DNA of 64,000 nucleotides from Clostridiales bacterium UBA7568 (lineage in GTDB: Bacteria > Bacillota > Clostridia > Oscillospirales > CAG-272), in NCBI GenBank assembly GCA_002479075.1, contig DLLG01000001.1, positions 156,341 to 220,340 of the forward strand, read 5' to 3'. Each line of letters opens with the position of its first letter. Position 1 is the stretch's first letter. The notes under the pieces were generated by a model that worked only from the letters and a program-made list of their open reading frames with translations, was not told the origin of the DNA and searched no databases. Positions 48,652-57,113 of the stretch are shown here, in pieces. A program made the position numbers and the translations under genes.

Positions 48652-49328
48652 ATAATCATATTTGCAATTTCGGAAGCCATTAAAAGTCCTGCCGAATTCG
48701 GGACAAAAGGAGACGAGGCGGGAGTTCTTTGTCCGTCGCCCTTTGGCTCCTCTCCGGAACAAACAACCTTAAGATGCTTTATTCCTCTTGCCCGGAGCTC
48801 CCTTCTCATAACTCTTGCGAGCGGGCAACCCGCTGTTTTGAAAATGTCAGTTATTTCAAGCATATCGGGGCGCATCTTATTTCCCGTTCCCATTGCGCTT
48901 ATGACAGGAACTCCGATCGCCTGCGCCCGCGAAATTATTTCGAGCTTGGCGGTTACCGTATCTATGCAATCCGCAATTACATCAAATCCGGAAAAATCGA
49001 TTTCGTCTGCATTTTCGGGAAGATAGAACATAGCTTTGACTTCGACCTTCATATCCGGATTTATGTCAAGCATTCGTCTTGCCATAACCTCGGCTTTCTT
49101 TTGACCGAGGGTTGAATGGAGAGCTGCCGCCTGACGGTTTATGTTCGACTCGCAGACCTCGTCCGGATCAACAAGGCACATCCTGCCGACGCCCGCTCTT
49201 GCAAGCGATTCGGCAACATATGATCCCACCCCGCCGACTCCGAAAAGCAAAACGGAGGAACGCGACAGTTTTTCTATCGCGTCCTCTCCGTATAATCTTG
49301 CCGTTCGTGAAAATTGTTCCTTTATCAT
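48636..49328 (-). CDS. tcdA: tRNA threonylcarbamoyladenosine dehydratase (ThiF/E1-like)
   Basis: 230 residues. Nucleotide-binding VLLFGVGGVGSYVAESLARAG, VDPDEV, SNINRQ and DCIDTVTAKL are the E1-like/TcdA signatures. It uses ATP to cyclise t6A to ct6A at position 37 of ANN-reading tRNAs. The ATG overlaps the typA stop (TGATG). Confidence 0.91.
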   Translation of the reverse strand: MIKEQFSRTARLYGEDAIEKLSRSSVLLFGVGGVGSYVAESLARAGVGRMCLVDPDEVCESNINRQAAALHSTLGQKKAEVMARRMLDINPDMKVEVKAMFYLPENADEIDFSGFDVIADCIDTVTAKLEIISRAQAIGVPVISAMGTGNKMRPDMLEITDIFKTAGCPLARVMRRELRARGIKHLKVVCSGEEPKGDGQRTPASSPFVPNSAGLLMASEIANMIINGGK

Positions 49329-51169
49329 CACTTCTGCATATTTTCCTTTTTCGTTCTTCCGATCATCTTGTAGCGAAGCTCTGTCGAAAGTATCGTTTTT
49401 CTTATTCTTATGCTCTTCGGCGTAACCTCAATGAGCTCATCGTCTGCGATGAATTCGATAGCCTCTTCAAGTGTAAATATCTTGGGCGGAACAAGGCGGA
49501 GAGCCTCATCGGCGCCTGTCGAACGTATTGCCGTCAGGTGTTTTTCCTTGCAAACATTTACGGCAATCTCGCCCATCTTCGGGTTCTCGCCGACAACCAT
49601 TCCCTCATAGACCTTGCACTGAGCTCCGATAAACATCGTGCCTCTGTCCTGCGCATTGAATACGCCGTAAGATGTCGATTCACCTGTTTCCGAAGCGACA
49701 AGAGAGCCTGTGAAGCGGCGGACTATATCGCCCTTGTATTCGTCGTACGAATCGAATACGGAGCTTATAATACCCTCGCCGCGCGTATCTGTAAGAAATT
49801 CGCTTCTGTAACCGAAGAGACAACGTGTCGGGATGAGATATTCAAGGCGCATACGGGAGCCGTGCGGAGCCATATTGACAAGGTCGCCCTTGCGCGCACC
49901 GAGTTTCTCCATAACAGAGCCGCAATAATCCTGCGGGACATCGATTTCAACTCGCTCAATCGGCTCGCAGAGCTTACCGTTTATCTCTTTGTAAAGCACT
50001 CTGGGCGTGCTTATTCCGAGCTCAAAGCCTTCGCGGCGCATCGTTTCTATGAGGATTGAGAGATGCATTTCGCCCCTGCCGGCAACCTTGAAGCAGTCTG
50101 TCGTTTCGCCATCCGAAACGCGGAGGGAAACGTCCTTGAGAAGCTCTTTGTAAAGTCTCTCTCTTATCTGACGCGAGGTTACATATTTGCCCTCTCTGCC
50201 GGCAAACGGGCTGTCGTTTACCATAAACGTCATTTCCATAGTCGGCTCGGAAACCTTGACGAATTCAAGCGGCTCAACACAGTCCGTCGCGGTTATCGTA
50301 TCGCCTATGGAAATATCGTCAGATCCCGAGAAGGTTACAATATCGCCCATCATTGCGCTTTCGACAGGAACCTTTCTCAAACCGTCAAACTGATTAAGGC
50401 TGACGATCTTTGTCTTTTTGGGAGCAACGTCGGGCGAATGGAAGTTTGATATCATAACTTCCTGATTTACCTTTATCGTTCCGCGCTCGATTCTGCCGAT
50501 GCCTATTCTGCCGACATAGTCGTTATAGTCGATCGACGAAACGAGCATCTGAAGAGGCGCTTTTTCATCGCCTTCCGGAGCGGGGATATATTTCAGTATC
50601 GTATCGAAAAGAGGCTGGAGGTCAGTTCCCTTTTCATAAGGAGAATATGATGCGGTGCCGGCTCTTCCGGAGCACCAGAGCATAGGCGAGTCAAACTGCT
50701 CATCCGAAGCGTCAAGTTCGAGAAGAAGCTCAAGAACCTCGTCCCCGACCTCATCCAGTCTTGCGTCGGGACGGTCTATTTTGTTTACTACAACGATTAC
50801 CGGATGATGAAGTGCAAGCGCCTTCTGAAGAACGAATCTCGTCTGCGGCATAGGACCTTCGGCAGCGTCAACAAGAAGAATAACTCCGTTTACCATTTTG
50901 AGAATACGCTCAACCTCGCCTCCGAAGTCTGCGTGTCCCGGAGTATCGACAACATTTATCTTAACACCCTTATAGTGTACCGCCGTGTTCTTTGCAAGTA
51001 TTGTAATTCCTCTCTCGCGTTCAAGAGCGTTCGAGTCCATTACGCGCTCTTCCGTCGCCTGATTTTCGCGATAAACTCCGCCCTGCTTGAGCATTTCGTC
51101 AACGAGGGTCGTCTTACCGTGGTCAACGTGGGCGATTATCGCAACATTTCTTAAATCTTCTCTTTTCAC
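49328..51169 (-). CDS. typA: Translational GTPase TypA/BipA
   Basis: 613 residues. G1 AHVDHGKTTLVD, G3 VDTPGHADFGGEVER, G4 NKIDRPDAR, then EF-G-like domains and the TypA-specific C-terminus (RSEFLTDTRGEGIISSVF). Ribosome-associated GTPase used under stress. Coupled to tcdA. Confidence 0.96.
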   Translation of the reverse strand: MKREDLRNVAIIAHVDHGKTTLVDEMLKQGGVYRENQATEERVMDSNALERERGITILAKNTAVHYKGVKINVVDTPGHADFGGEVERILKMVNGVILLVDAAEGPMPQTRFVLQKALALHHPVIVVVNKIDRPDARLDEVGDEVLELLLELDASDEQFDSPMLWCSGRAGTASYSPYEKGTDLQPLFDTILKYIPAPEGDEKAPLQMLVSSIDYNDYVGRIGIGRIERGTIKVNQEVMISNFHSPDVAPKKTKIVSLNQFDGLRKVPVESAMMGDIVTFSGSDDISIGDTITATDCVEPLEFVKVSEPTMEMTFMVNDSPFAGREGKYVTSRQIRERLYKELLKDVSLRVSDGETTDCFKVAGRGEMHLSILIETMRREGFELGISTPRVLYKEINGKLCEPIERVEIDVPQDYCGSVMEKLGARKGDLVNMAPHGSRMRLEYLIPTRCLFGYRSEFLTDTRGEGIISSVFDSYDEYKGDIVRRFTGSLVASETGESTSYGVFNAQDRGTMFIGAQCKVYEGMVVGENPKMGEIAVNVCKEKHLTAIRSTGADEALRLVPPKIFTLEEAIEFIADDELIEVTPKSIRIRKTILSTELRYKMIGRTKKENMQK

Positions 51170-51283
51170 TTTATAAACCTCCTTAAAACGAATTTACACA
51201 TCAATAAACCATTAAATTCCAAACAATAAAGAATTATATCACACTTATCGTACAAAATCAATATATTTTTATAATATAATGCA

Positions 51284-51322
51284 AAAAAACAGCGAAATGT
51301 ATCCCAATTCCGCTGTTTTTTG
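51284..51322 (-). terminator. Terminator of the lipoprotein gene
   Basis: AAAAAACAGCG / CGCTGTTTTTT with a 16-nt loop; T run on both strands. The 213 bp between typA and the lipoprotein gene hold no other feature I can name. Confidence 0.75.
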
Positions 51323-51382
51323 ATGCAAATCGGCATATTAAATGAGAAATTCAAGCCATATATGCTTTTTCGCTTCCGAGTT

Positions 51383-51937
51383 TTATTCGAATTTCAGTTT
51401 GACAAGCATCAGATACATCGAGTACTCATCCGAATAGCTTCCTTCTCCGCTTCGTCTTACGGTAAGCCGTACAACGCAGTCCTCTCCTTCCGAAACAGAT
51501 CTTATGTTGTCTGTTGAGCAGACTCCGGAATATATCGTTTCCCCGCTACGATCAAAAACCGAAATACTCTCGAAGACATCGACATTTTTATCGGTTTTGA
51601 CGGTAAATCCGTTTTTGACAGTCATCTCCGGTATCTTGTCAATGCAGGTTTTTATATCAAAGCCAAGTATCTTTCCCGTGCCGAAATACGTAAGCCCATC
51701 ACCTGAGCCGTAAAGCTGACCGCCGTAATAATATCTGTACGGAGCAACCTCACCGCCTTTGTCAGATACAACGGTAAAATTCATTTCGCCCATTTCCGAG
51801 AGTTTTTTTGAAGCGCTTTCCGTTGTCTGCGGCGATGTGCCGCTCCCGTTCTGCCCGTCATTGCTCGCTACGCACGAAAAAAGCGCAGCGCACATAGCGG
51901 CAACAAGGAAAATTGCAAATACCTTTTTCATATTCAT
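51383..51937 (-). CDS. Lipoprotein of unknown function
   Basis: 184 residues. Signal peptide with lipobox L-F-S-C near residue 22, a short Ser/Thr linker, then about 130 residues of beta-rich sequence ending in YSMYLMLVKLKFE. No recognised motif. Monocistronic with its own terminator. Function unknown. Confidence 0.78.
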   Translation of the reverse strand: MNMKKVFAIFLVAAMCAALFSCVASNDGQNGSGTSPQTTESASKKLSEMGEMNFTVVSDKGGEVAPYRYYYGGQLYGSGDGLTYFGTGKILGFDIKTCIDKIPEMTVKNGFTVKTDKNVDVFESISVFDRSGETIYSGVCSTDNIRSVSEGEDCVVRLTVRRSGEGSYSDEYSMYLMLVKLKFE

Positions 51938-51988
51938 TCACTCACTTTCAACAATTCGTCGTGTAAAGCTCGGCTTTTTCTCACATAA

Positions 51989-52017
51989 AAGGGGACATTT
52001 TTTCAAATGCCCCCGTT
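51989..52017. terminator. Terminator after guaB
   Basis: GGGGACATTT / AAATGCCCCC stem with T runs on either side, 11 bases past the guaB stop. Confidence 0.8.
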
Positions 52018-52027
52018 TTTTATGAGA

Positions 52028-53503
52028 TCAGACGTTTGCGCTGTAGTTCGGCGCTTCCTTTGTGATGTTTATGTCGTGCGGGTGAGACTCTTTCAGTCCG
52101 GCACCCGTTATACGGATGAACTGACCTCTTTCCTGAAGCTCGGGGATCGTTTTGCAACCGCAATATCCCATTCCGGAGCGAAGCCCGCCGAGGAGCTGGT
52201 AAACCGTATCGGCGAGCGGACCCTTGTACGGAACACGACCCTCAACACCCTCCGGAACGAGTTTTTTCGTTCCCGTCTGGAAGTATCTGTCGCGAGAGCC
52301 CTTTTCCATTGCGGCGATGGAGCCCATACCTCTGTAAACCTTGAAGCGTCTGCCCTGATAAATTTCACTTTCGCCGGGACTTTCCTCACAACCCGCAAAC
52401 AGCGAACCGATCATTATCGTGTCCGCGCCTGCGGCTATCGATTTTACAAGGTCGCCGCTGTATTTTATGCCGCCGTCGGCGATGACGGGAATATCGTATT
52501 TTGAGGCAACGCACGCGACGTCATATATAGCCGTAACCTGCGGAACGCCGATGCCTGAAACGATTCTCGTCGTGCATATAGAGCCGGGTCCGATACCGAC
52601 CTTGATTGCATCTGCGCCAGCTTTTATAAGGAATTCAGCTGCCGCTGCCGTTGCGATATTGCCGACGATAAGCTGGCAGTCCGGAAAAGCATTTTTGATT
52701 TTCTCCGTTGTTTTTGCAATGTTCATCGAATGGCCGTGCGCCGAGTCGAGAACGAGAACGTCCGCTCCTGCGGAAAGAAGCGCGCCGGCTCTGTCGAGGA
52801 CATCTGCCGTTACGCCGATTGCCGCACCGCAGAGAAGTCTGCCTCTCTCATCCTTTGCGGAATTCGGATATTTCGTTGCCTTCTGAATATCTTTTATTGT
52901 TATGAGCCCGCGGAGGTAACCCTTTTCATCAACAAGCGGCAGCTTTTCGATCTTTCGCTTTGCAAGTATTTCCCTTGCCTGCTCGTGAGTTGTACCGACC
53001 GGTGCCGTAACGAGGTTGTCCTTGGTCATAACTTCGCCTATGTCCATATCCATATCCGTGAGAAAGCGCATATCGCGGTTTGTGATTATACCAACGAGCT
53101 TTCCTTCTCCGTTTACGATCGGAACGCCGGAGACCTTATAGTTGTGCATAAGCTGCTCGGCTTCATAGACCTTGTTTTCAGGATGAAGGAAGAAAGGATT
53201 TGTGATTACTCCGTTTTCGCTTCTCTTTACTTTTTCAACCTCGCCCGCCTGCATATCGATAGGCATATTCTTATGAATAACGCCTATTCCGCCTTCCCTT
53301 GCCATTGATATAGCAAGTTCCGATTCGGTAACCGTGTCCATTGCGGCGGATATGAGGGGGGCGTTCAGTCTGATTTTGTTCGTCAGCCTTGTTGAAAGCT
53401 CAATATCCGTCGGGAGGACGGAGCTTTCCGCAGGGATAAGAAGAACATCGTCAAAGGTAAGTCCCTCTTTTGTGAACTTTTCGGCAGCGTTCTGATTTAC
53501 CAT
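52028..53503 (-). CDS. guaB: Inosine-5'-monophosphate dehydrogenase
   Basis: 491 residues, normal length. TFDDVLLIPAES at the N-terminus, a CBS pair (about 95-205), catalytic GPGSICTTR loop with the active Cys, and the GGLRSGMGYCGC end. NAD-dependent oxidation of IMP to XMP, the first step to GMP. ATG 53503 has GAGG upstream. Confidence 0.97.
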   Translation of the reverse strand: MVNQNAAEKFTKEGLTFDDVLLIPAESSVLPTDIELSTRLTNKIRLNAPLISAAMDTVTESELAISMAREGGIGVIHKNMPIDMQAGEVEKVKRSENGVITNPFFLHPENKVYEAEQLMHNYKVSGVPIVNGEGKLVGIITNRDMRFLTDMDMDIGEVMTKDNLVTAPVGTTHEQAREILAKRKIEKLPLVDEKGYLRGLITIKDIQKATKYPNSAKDERGRLLCGAAIGVTADVLDRAGALLSAGADVLVLDSAHGHSMNIAKTTEKIKNAFPDCQLIVGNIATAAAAEFLIKAGADAIKVGIGPGSICTTRIVSGIGVPQVTAIYDVACVASKYDIPVIADGGIKYSGDLVKSIAAGADTIMIGSLFAGCEESPGESEIYQGRRFKVYRGMGSIAAMEKGSRDRYFQTGTKKLVPEGVEGRVPYKGPLADTVYQLLGGLRSGMGYCGCKTIPELQERGQFIRITGAGLKESHPHDINITKEAPNYSANV

Positions 53504-53540
53504 TCGTTTTAACCTCGCATTTTTTTGAATAATTTGTACT

Positions 53541-53569
53541 ATTCTACAACAATTTATTTTCTCTGTCAA
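53541..53569 (-). promoter_or_regulatory. Promoter of guaB
   Basis: Minus strand: TTGACA (53564-53569), 17-bp spacer, TAGAAT (53541-53546). The leader is short and shows no purine riboswitch. Confidence 0.8.
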
Positions 53570-53628
53570 CAGAAAAATGAGTATATTGCGGTCTTTTTTG
53601 AGAGAAGATAAAAATAAAAAGGATTTTT

Positions 53629-53844
53629 ATGATGAAAAAACGAAGAAGAATGTATAAAGCGCCGTCTGCCGATAAATTTGCGGCAGAAGCTATGTTTTCA
53701 AACCCCGTCGCCTCTGCAAACGAATGCACCGGTATGACGCCGACAGTCCCCCTGACAGAGGACGAAGCGACAAGCTACTGCGACCTTCTCGATGTTCCTG
53801 TCACCTCGCGTGACGGCGGAGAAGCATATAAGCGGGCAAAGTAA
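53629..53844 (+). CDS. Small protein of unknown function
   Basis: 71 residues: a basic N-terminus (MMKKRRRMYKAPS), then a Thr/Pro/Asp-rich polar body (TGMTPTVPLTEDEATSYCDLLDVP). AAAAGGA lies ahead of the first ATG. No membrane segment or known motif. It lies between divergent guaB and convergent alkD. It could be a small spore or regulatory peptide; no evidence. Confidence 0.55.
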   Translation: MMKKRRRMYKAPSADKFAAEAMFSNPVASANECTGMTPTVPLTEDEATSYCDLLDVPVTSRDGGEAYKRAK

Positions 53845-54525
53845 TCATTTAATTTTCAACGTTTTCAGATATTCTTTTCTTTCGTCGCTTATGCGATAGC
53901 TTTCGCGCGCCTTCTGTACCGCCTTGTTATGAACGAATGCCGGAAGGCGTTTCGACTCTATTATCGGAATGACTTCGTCATATCTTTTTATGAGTGCAAA
54001 GCTCCAAAACCACGCAAGCGCCATATTGATATAGTATTCTTCCGAAACTATGCTTTCGGCGAGAGAAAACACCTCGGACTTGAAATTTTCGTCAAGGAAA
54101 AACTGCAAAAGAACATCGATTGCAAAGCGTACCGTATATGTTTTTTCGCTTTTTGCCCACTCGCAAGCTTTTCCGAAAACCATATCCGGATATTTGCCGA
54201 GCAGCTTTGATTGCGACATATCGCAAACAGCCCAATTATCTATATAAGGCAGGAATTTTTCCGTTTCCGAAATGGCTTCTCCGATGTCGTTTTTTATCAG
54301 CTGAAGTATTGCTCCGTGAAGCAGGTTTTCTTCGTGATATTTATGCGGTAATTCGGAGAGAAACTTTTTTCGTTCATCTGCGGAAAGAGCCTTTGCAAGC
54401 CTGCGGATCTCCGGCACACGGACTCCGATTACAAGCTCTTTATCGACATCGGGTATCAGTTTGGATGTAAAATCTCTGAATTTTTCATCCCGCATTTCAA
54501 AAAGCAATTTTGTTATTTTATCCAT
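53845..54525 (-). CDS. alkD: AlkD-like DNA alkylation repair protein
   Basis: 226 residues, all-helical HEAT-like repeats. Matches the AlkD pattern: GVRVPEIRRLAK, HYEENLLHGA-type (KYHEENLLHGAIL), DNWAVCDMSQSKLLGKYP and WAKSEKTYTVRFAIDVLLQFF. Glycosylase for alkylated bases without base flipping. Leftward, after the hairpin that follows fucI. Confidence 0.9.
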   Translation of the reverse strand: MDKITKLLFEMRDEKFRDFTSKLIPDVDKELVIGVRVPEIRRLAKALSADERKKFLSELPHKYHEENLLHGAILQLIKNDIGEAISETEKFLPYIDNWAVCDMSQSKLLGKYPDMVFGKACEWAKSEKTYTVRFAIDVLLQFFLDENFKSEVFSLAESIVSEEYYINMALAWFWSFALIKRYDEVIPIIESKRLPAFVHNKAVQKARESYRISDERKEYLKTLKIK

Positions 54526-54545
54526 TGAAAACCTCTGCTTATATC

Positions 54546-54576
54546 AATCGGGAGCGGATATTCCGCTCCCGATTTT
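54546..54576. terminator. Terminator-like hairpin between fucI and alkD
   Basis: AATCGGGAGCGGA / TCCGCTCCCGATT, 13-bp perfect stem with a 3-nt loop. T run only on the plus strand, so on the minus strand it is likely partial. Confidence 0.75.
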
Positions 54577-54585
54577 TCTTGTTTT

Positions 54586-56397
54586 TTATCTCTTGTAAAG
54601 AGGTCCGTATGCCGCACAGGCACGGTAATCCTGACCCTCTTTGTCCATACCGAATGCGTTCCACGCCGTAGGACGGAAAATGTCGTCAACAGGCACATTG
54701 TGCATTGATACGGGGATGCGGAGCATCGAGCAAAGCGTGATAAGGTCTGCTCCGATGTGACCGTAAGAAATCGCACCGTGGTTTGCTCCCCAATGGTTCA
54801 TAACCTCGTACGCATCCTTGAACGGACTTCCCTCTTTGCCGTCGCAACGGGGTGTAAACCACGTGCAGGGCCAAGTCGGGTTTGTGCGTTCCATAAGAAC
54901 GTCCGTAACCTCATCCGGAAGGTTGACTGTCCAACCCTCTGCAATCTGGAGCATCGGTCCGAGACCCTTTACGAGATTGAGACGAATCATTGTAACAGGC
55001 ATTTCGGCTCTTGTCACAAAGTGAGAGGAGAAGCCGCCGCCGCGGAAATTGTCAAAGCCGGCTTCGCACCAGGTTGTTGCGTCCGTCATCTTCTTGATGT
55101 CCTCGTCCGTAACCTCCCACCACTTCTTCATAACGTGGTTGCCGTTTTCATCCGTGCATTCGCCGCAAGCGTCAAGACAAGCCGCGCCGGAGTTGAGAAG
55201 GTGAATTATACCGCCGTTTTCCTTTGCTTTGCCCGTGAATTCGTAGCCGGCAACACGCTTTGTTGCTTCGGGAGACCAATATGTGCGGACATCCGCAAAT
55301 ATCTGCGCGCGGTTTGTGAGAAGTCTCATAAAGAGCATTCCGAGACCGTTGAGAACGTCGTTTTCCGTTGCAAAGGTCATCGGCTCACGCGCGCCTTCAA
55401 AATCGAATGAGGAGTTGAGAAGCGCTTCGGGATAGTCGCAGTTCGGCCAATGGTCTGTCCACTGTCTCTGACCCTGGAAGCCTGCGCAGATAGCGTTGTG
55501 ACCAAGCATTTCCTCCTCAAAGCCCTCGGGAAGCTCCTTGTTGCCCCTAATAAGGTCTCTGATTATAAGATACATCTTGACTGTAAATTCCCACTGTTTT
55601 TCCTTCTGCTCGGGAGTGAACTTGATAGCTCTTTTTTCGCCGAGGAAGTCAACAAAATCAGGGTTGTCGTCTCTTCCCTCTTTGCAATGTTCTTTTGTCC
55701 AGGCAAGAGCACGCTCATAGTCTTCTTTATTATATATACCCTCTTCCATACGGCGGAGTATTTCAACCTCGTCAACGGATTCAACACGCATACCGAGATA
55801 TTCTTCAATAAACTGCTGATCGATTATCGAGCCGCCGATACCCATACACATCGAGCCGATCTGAAGATAGCTCTTGCCACGCATTTCGGCAGCAGCAACA
55901 GCCGCACGACCGAAGCGGAGCAGCTTTTCTTTAACGTCTTCGGGGATATTTGCAACATCGCCGACATCCTGAACCTCGTGACCGTAGAACCCGAATGCGG
56001 GCAGTCCCTTCTGGGCGTGAGTAGCGAGAACGGACGCAAGATAAACAGCGCCGGGACGCTCCGTGCCGTTAAAGCCCCATACGCCTTTTATCGTCGTAGG
56101 ATCCATATCCATCGTCTCCGCACCGTAGCACCAGCAAGGCGTTACGGAAAGAGTAACTGCGACATTTTCTTTCTTGAATTTCTCTGCGCAAGCAGCAGTT
56201 TCCGGAACACGACCGATCGTTGTGTCCGCCATTACAACCTTGACGGGGGTGCCGTCCGAATAGCAAAGATTTTCTTCAAAGAGTTTTTTTGCGGCTTCCG
56301 CCATCGCCCAGACCTGAGGCTCAAGGCTTTCGCGAAGCTTCATCGGACCTCTGCGTCCGTCAACTATCGGGCGGATGCCGATTACAGGATACGTCAT
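54586..56397 (-). CDS. fucI: L-fucose isomerase
   Basis: 603 residues, expected length. Conserved segments: IGIRPIVDGRRGPMKLRESLE, PETAACAEKF, VWGFNGTERPGAVYLAS, GYGHEVQ-type (FYGHEVQDVGD), GSMCMGIGGSIIDQ with acidic metal ligands, and HWGANHGAISYGHIGADL near the end. Mn2+-dependent conversion of L-fucose to L-fuculose, fitting a gut bacterium using host glycans. No other fucose genes are nearby. GGAGG precedes the ATG. Confidence 0.95.
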   Translation of the reverse strand: MTYPVIGIRPIVDGRRGPMKLRESLEPQVWAMAEAAKKLFEENLCYSDGTPVKVVMADTTIGRVPETAACAEKFKKENVAVTLSVTPCWCYGAETMDMDPTTIKGVWGFNGTERPGAVYLASVLATHAQKGLPAFGFYGHEVQDVGDVANIPEDVKEKLLRFGRAAVAAAEMRGKSYLQIGSMCMGIGGSIIDQQFIEEYLGMRVESVDEVEILRRMEEGIYNKEDYERALAWTKEHCKEGRDDNPDFVDFLGEKRAIKFTPEQKEKQWEFTVKMYLIIRDLIRGNKELPEGFEEEMLGHNAICAGFQGQRQWTDHWPNCDYPEALLNSSFDFEGAREPMTFATENDVLNGLGMLFMRLLTNRAQIFADVRTYWSPEATKRVAGYEFTGKAKENGGIIHLLNSGAACLDACGECTDENGNHVMKKWWEVTDEDIKKMTDATTWCEAGFDNFRGGGFSSHFVTRAEMPVTMIRLNLVKGLGPMLQIAEGWTVNLPDEVTDVLMERTNPTWPCTWFTPRCDGKEGSPFKDAYEVMNHWGANHGAISYGHIGADLITLCSMLRIPVSMHNVPVDDIFRPTAWNAFGMDKEGQDYRACAAYGPLYKR

Positions 56398-56463
56398 AAT
56401 AATTCCTCCGAATTATATAATTTTTCGCGCCGGCAGCTTCTCTGCCTTCGCGGATCTGTGTAA

Positions 56464-56492
56464 ATTATACCATATATATCAGCACAAATCAA
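56464..56492 (-). promoter_or_regulatory. Promoter of fucI
   Basis: Minus strand: TTGATT (56487-56492), 17-bp spacer, TATAAT (56464-56469). Confidence 0.75.
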
Positions 56493-56539
56493 TATTGAAG
56501 AAAAAATTTGAAAAAATAAATTTTTTTATTGATTTCCTA

Positions 56540-56567
56540 TTGACATTTCGTTTTTTTTGAGTATAAT
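56540..56567 (+). promoter_or_regulatory. Promoter of the tRNA-Leu locus
   Basis: TTGACA (56540-56545), 16-bp spacer, TATAAT (56562-56567). Confidence 0.85.
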
Positions 56568-56602
56568 TGATTAAGCCGTGTGGCAAAAACGCACGGAGAT
56601 AT

Positions 56603-56687
56603 GCGAGAGTGGCGGAACTGGTAGACGCGCACGTTTGAGGGGCGTGTGGTGCACACCATACGGGTTCAAGTCCCGTTTCTCGCACCA
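56603..56687 (+). tRNA. tRNA-Leu, anticodon GAG
   Basis: Class II tRNA with long variable arm (TGGTGCACACCA). Acceptor GCGAGAG / TTCTCGC, anticodon loop TTGAGGG (GAG), T-loop TTCAAGT, encoded CCA. Confidence 0.93.
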
Positions 56688-56690
56688 CCG

Positions 56691-56718
56691 AAAAACCACT
56701 GCTTGACAGTGGTTTTTT
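56691..56718 (+). terminator. Terminator after tRNA-Leu(GAG)
   Basis: AAAAACCACTG / CAGTGGTTTTT with a 5-nt loop and T run. Confidence 0.85.
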
Positions 56719-56789
56719 GGTACAGCGGATAAGGATAGTTTCCCCGCTCCGGATAGCTGCTCCGGATAAAAGCAAACAGCGCAATAATT

Positions 56790-56827
56790 GCGGGTATGGC
56801 GGAATTGGCAGACGCGCTAGATTCAGG
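56790..56827 (+). pseudogene. Truncated tRNA-Leu (5' half)
   Basis: 38 bases identical at 37 positions to the 5' half of tRNA-Leu(CAG) at 56919, ending exactly after the anticodon loop. What follows (GATGTCACCTCGGTGATTAC...) cannot complete the cloverleaf. The 90 bp between it and the intact copy contain a CTCGGAG / CTCCGAG hairpin but no gene. Confidence 0.85.
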
Positions 56828-56918
56828 TGATGTCACCTCGGTGATTACATTTGATTTAGAAAGTGCCCCGCCCTCGGAGAGATCGCTCCGAGTAAAAATG
56901 GACGATCCAACTTAATAA

Positions 56919-57005
56919 GCGGGTATGGCGGAATTGGCAGACGCGTTAGATTCAGGTTCTAATTTTCGCAAGGAAGTGGAGGTTCAAGTCCTCTTACCCG
57001 CACCA
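56919..57005 (+). tRNA. tRNA-Leu, anticodon CAG
   Basis: Class II tRNA: acceptor GCGGGTA / TACCCGC, anticodon stem TTAGA / TCTAA with loop TTCAGGT (CAG), variable arm, T-loop TTCAAGT, encoded CCA. Confidence 0.95.
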
Positions 57006-57007
57006 CC

Positions 57008-57045
57008 AAAAAGCCTTGAAAACACTGAGTTTTCAAGGCTTTTTG
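57008..57045 (+). terminator. Terminator after tRNA-Leu(CAG)
   Basis: AAAAAGCCTTGAAAAC / GTTTTCAAGGCTTTTT, 16 bp perfect, 5-nt loop. Confidence 0.9.
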
Positions 57046-57113
57046 CTTTTTCTATTCCGTTGTCACACAGCGGTTATGGGATGCACTACTTATGGCGGTG
57101 CGTCTGCCTATTT

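Noticed and set aside
49112..50059. 315-residue plus-strand ORF opposite typA and tcdA
   Set aside because: Mirror of typA; begins inside tcdA on the other strand.
54757..56463. Long plus-strand ORFs opposite fucI (up to 337 residues)
   Set aside because: Shadows of a strongly conserved fucI frame, no ribosome sites and unnatural composition.
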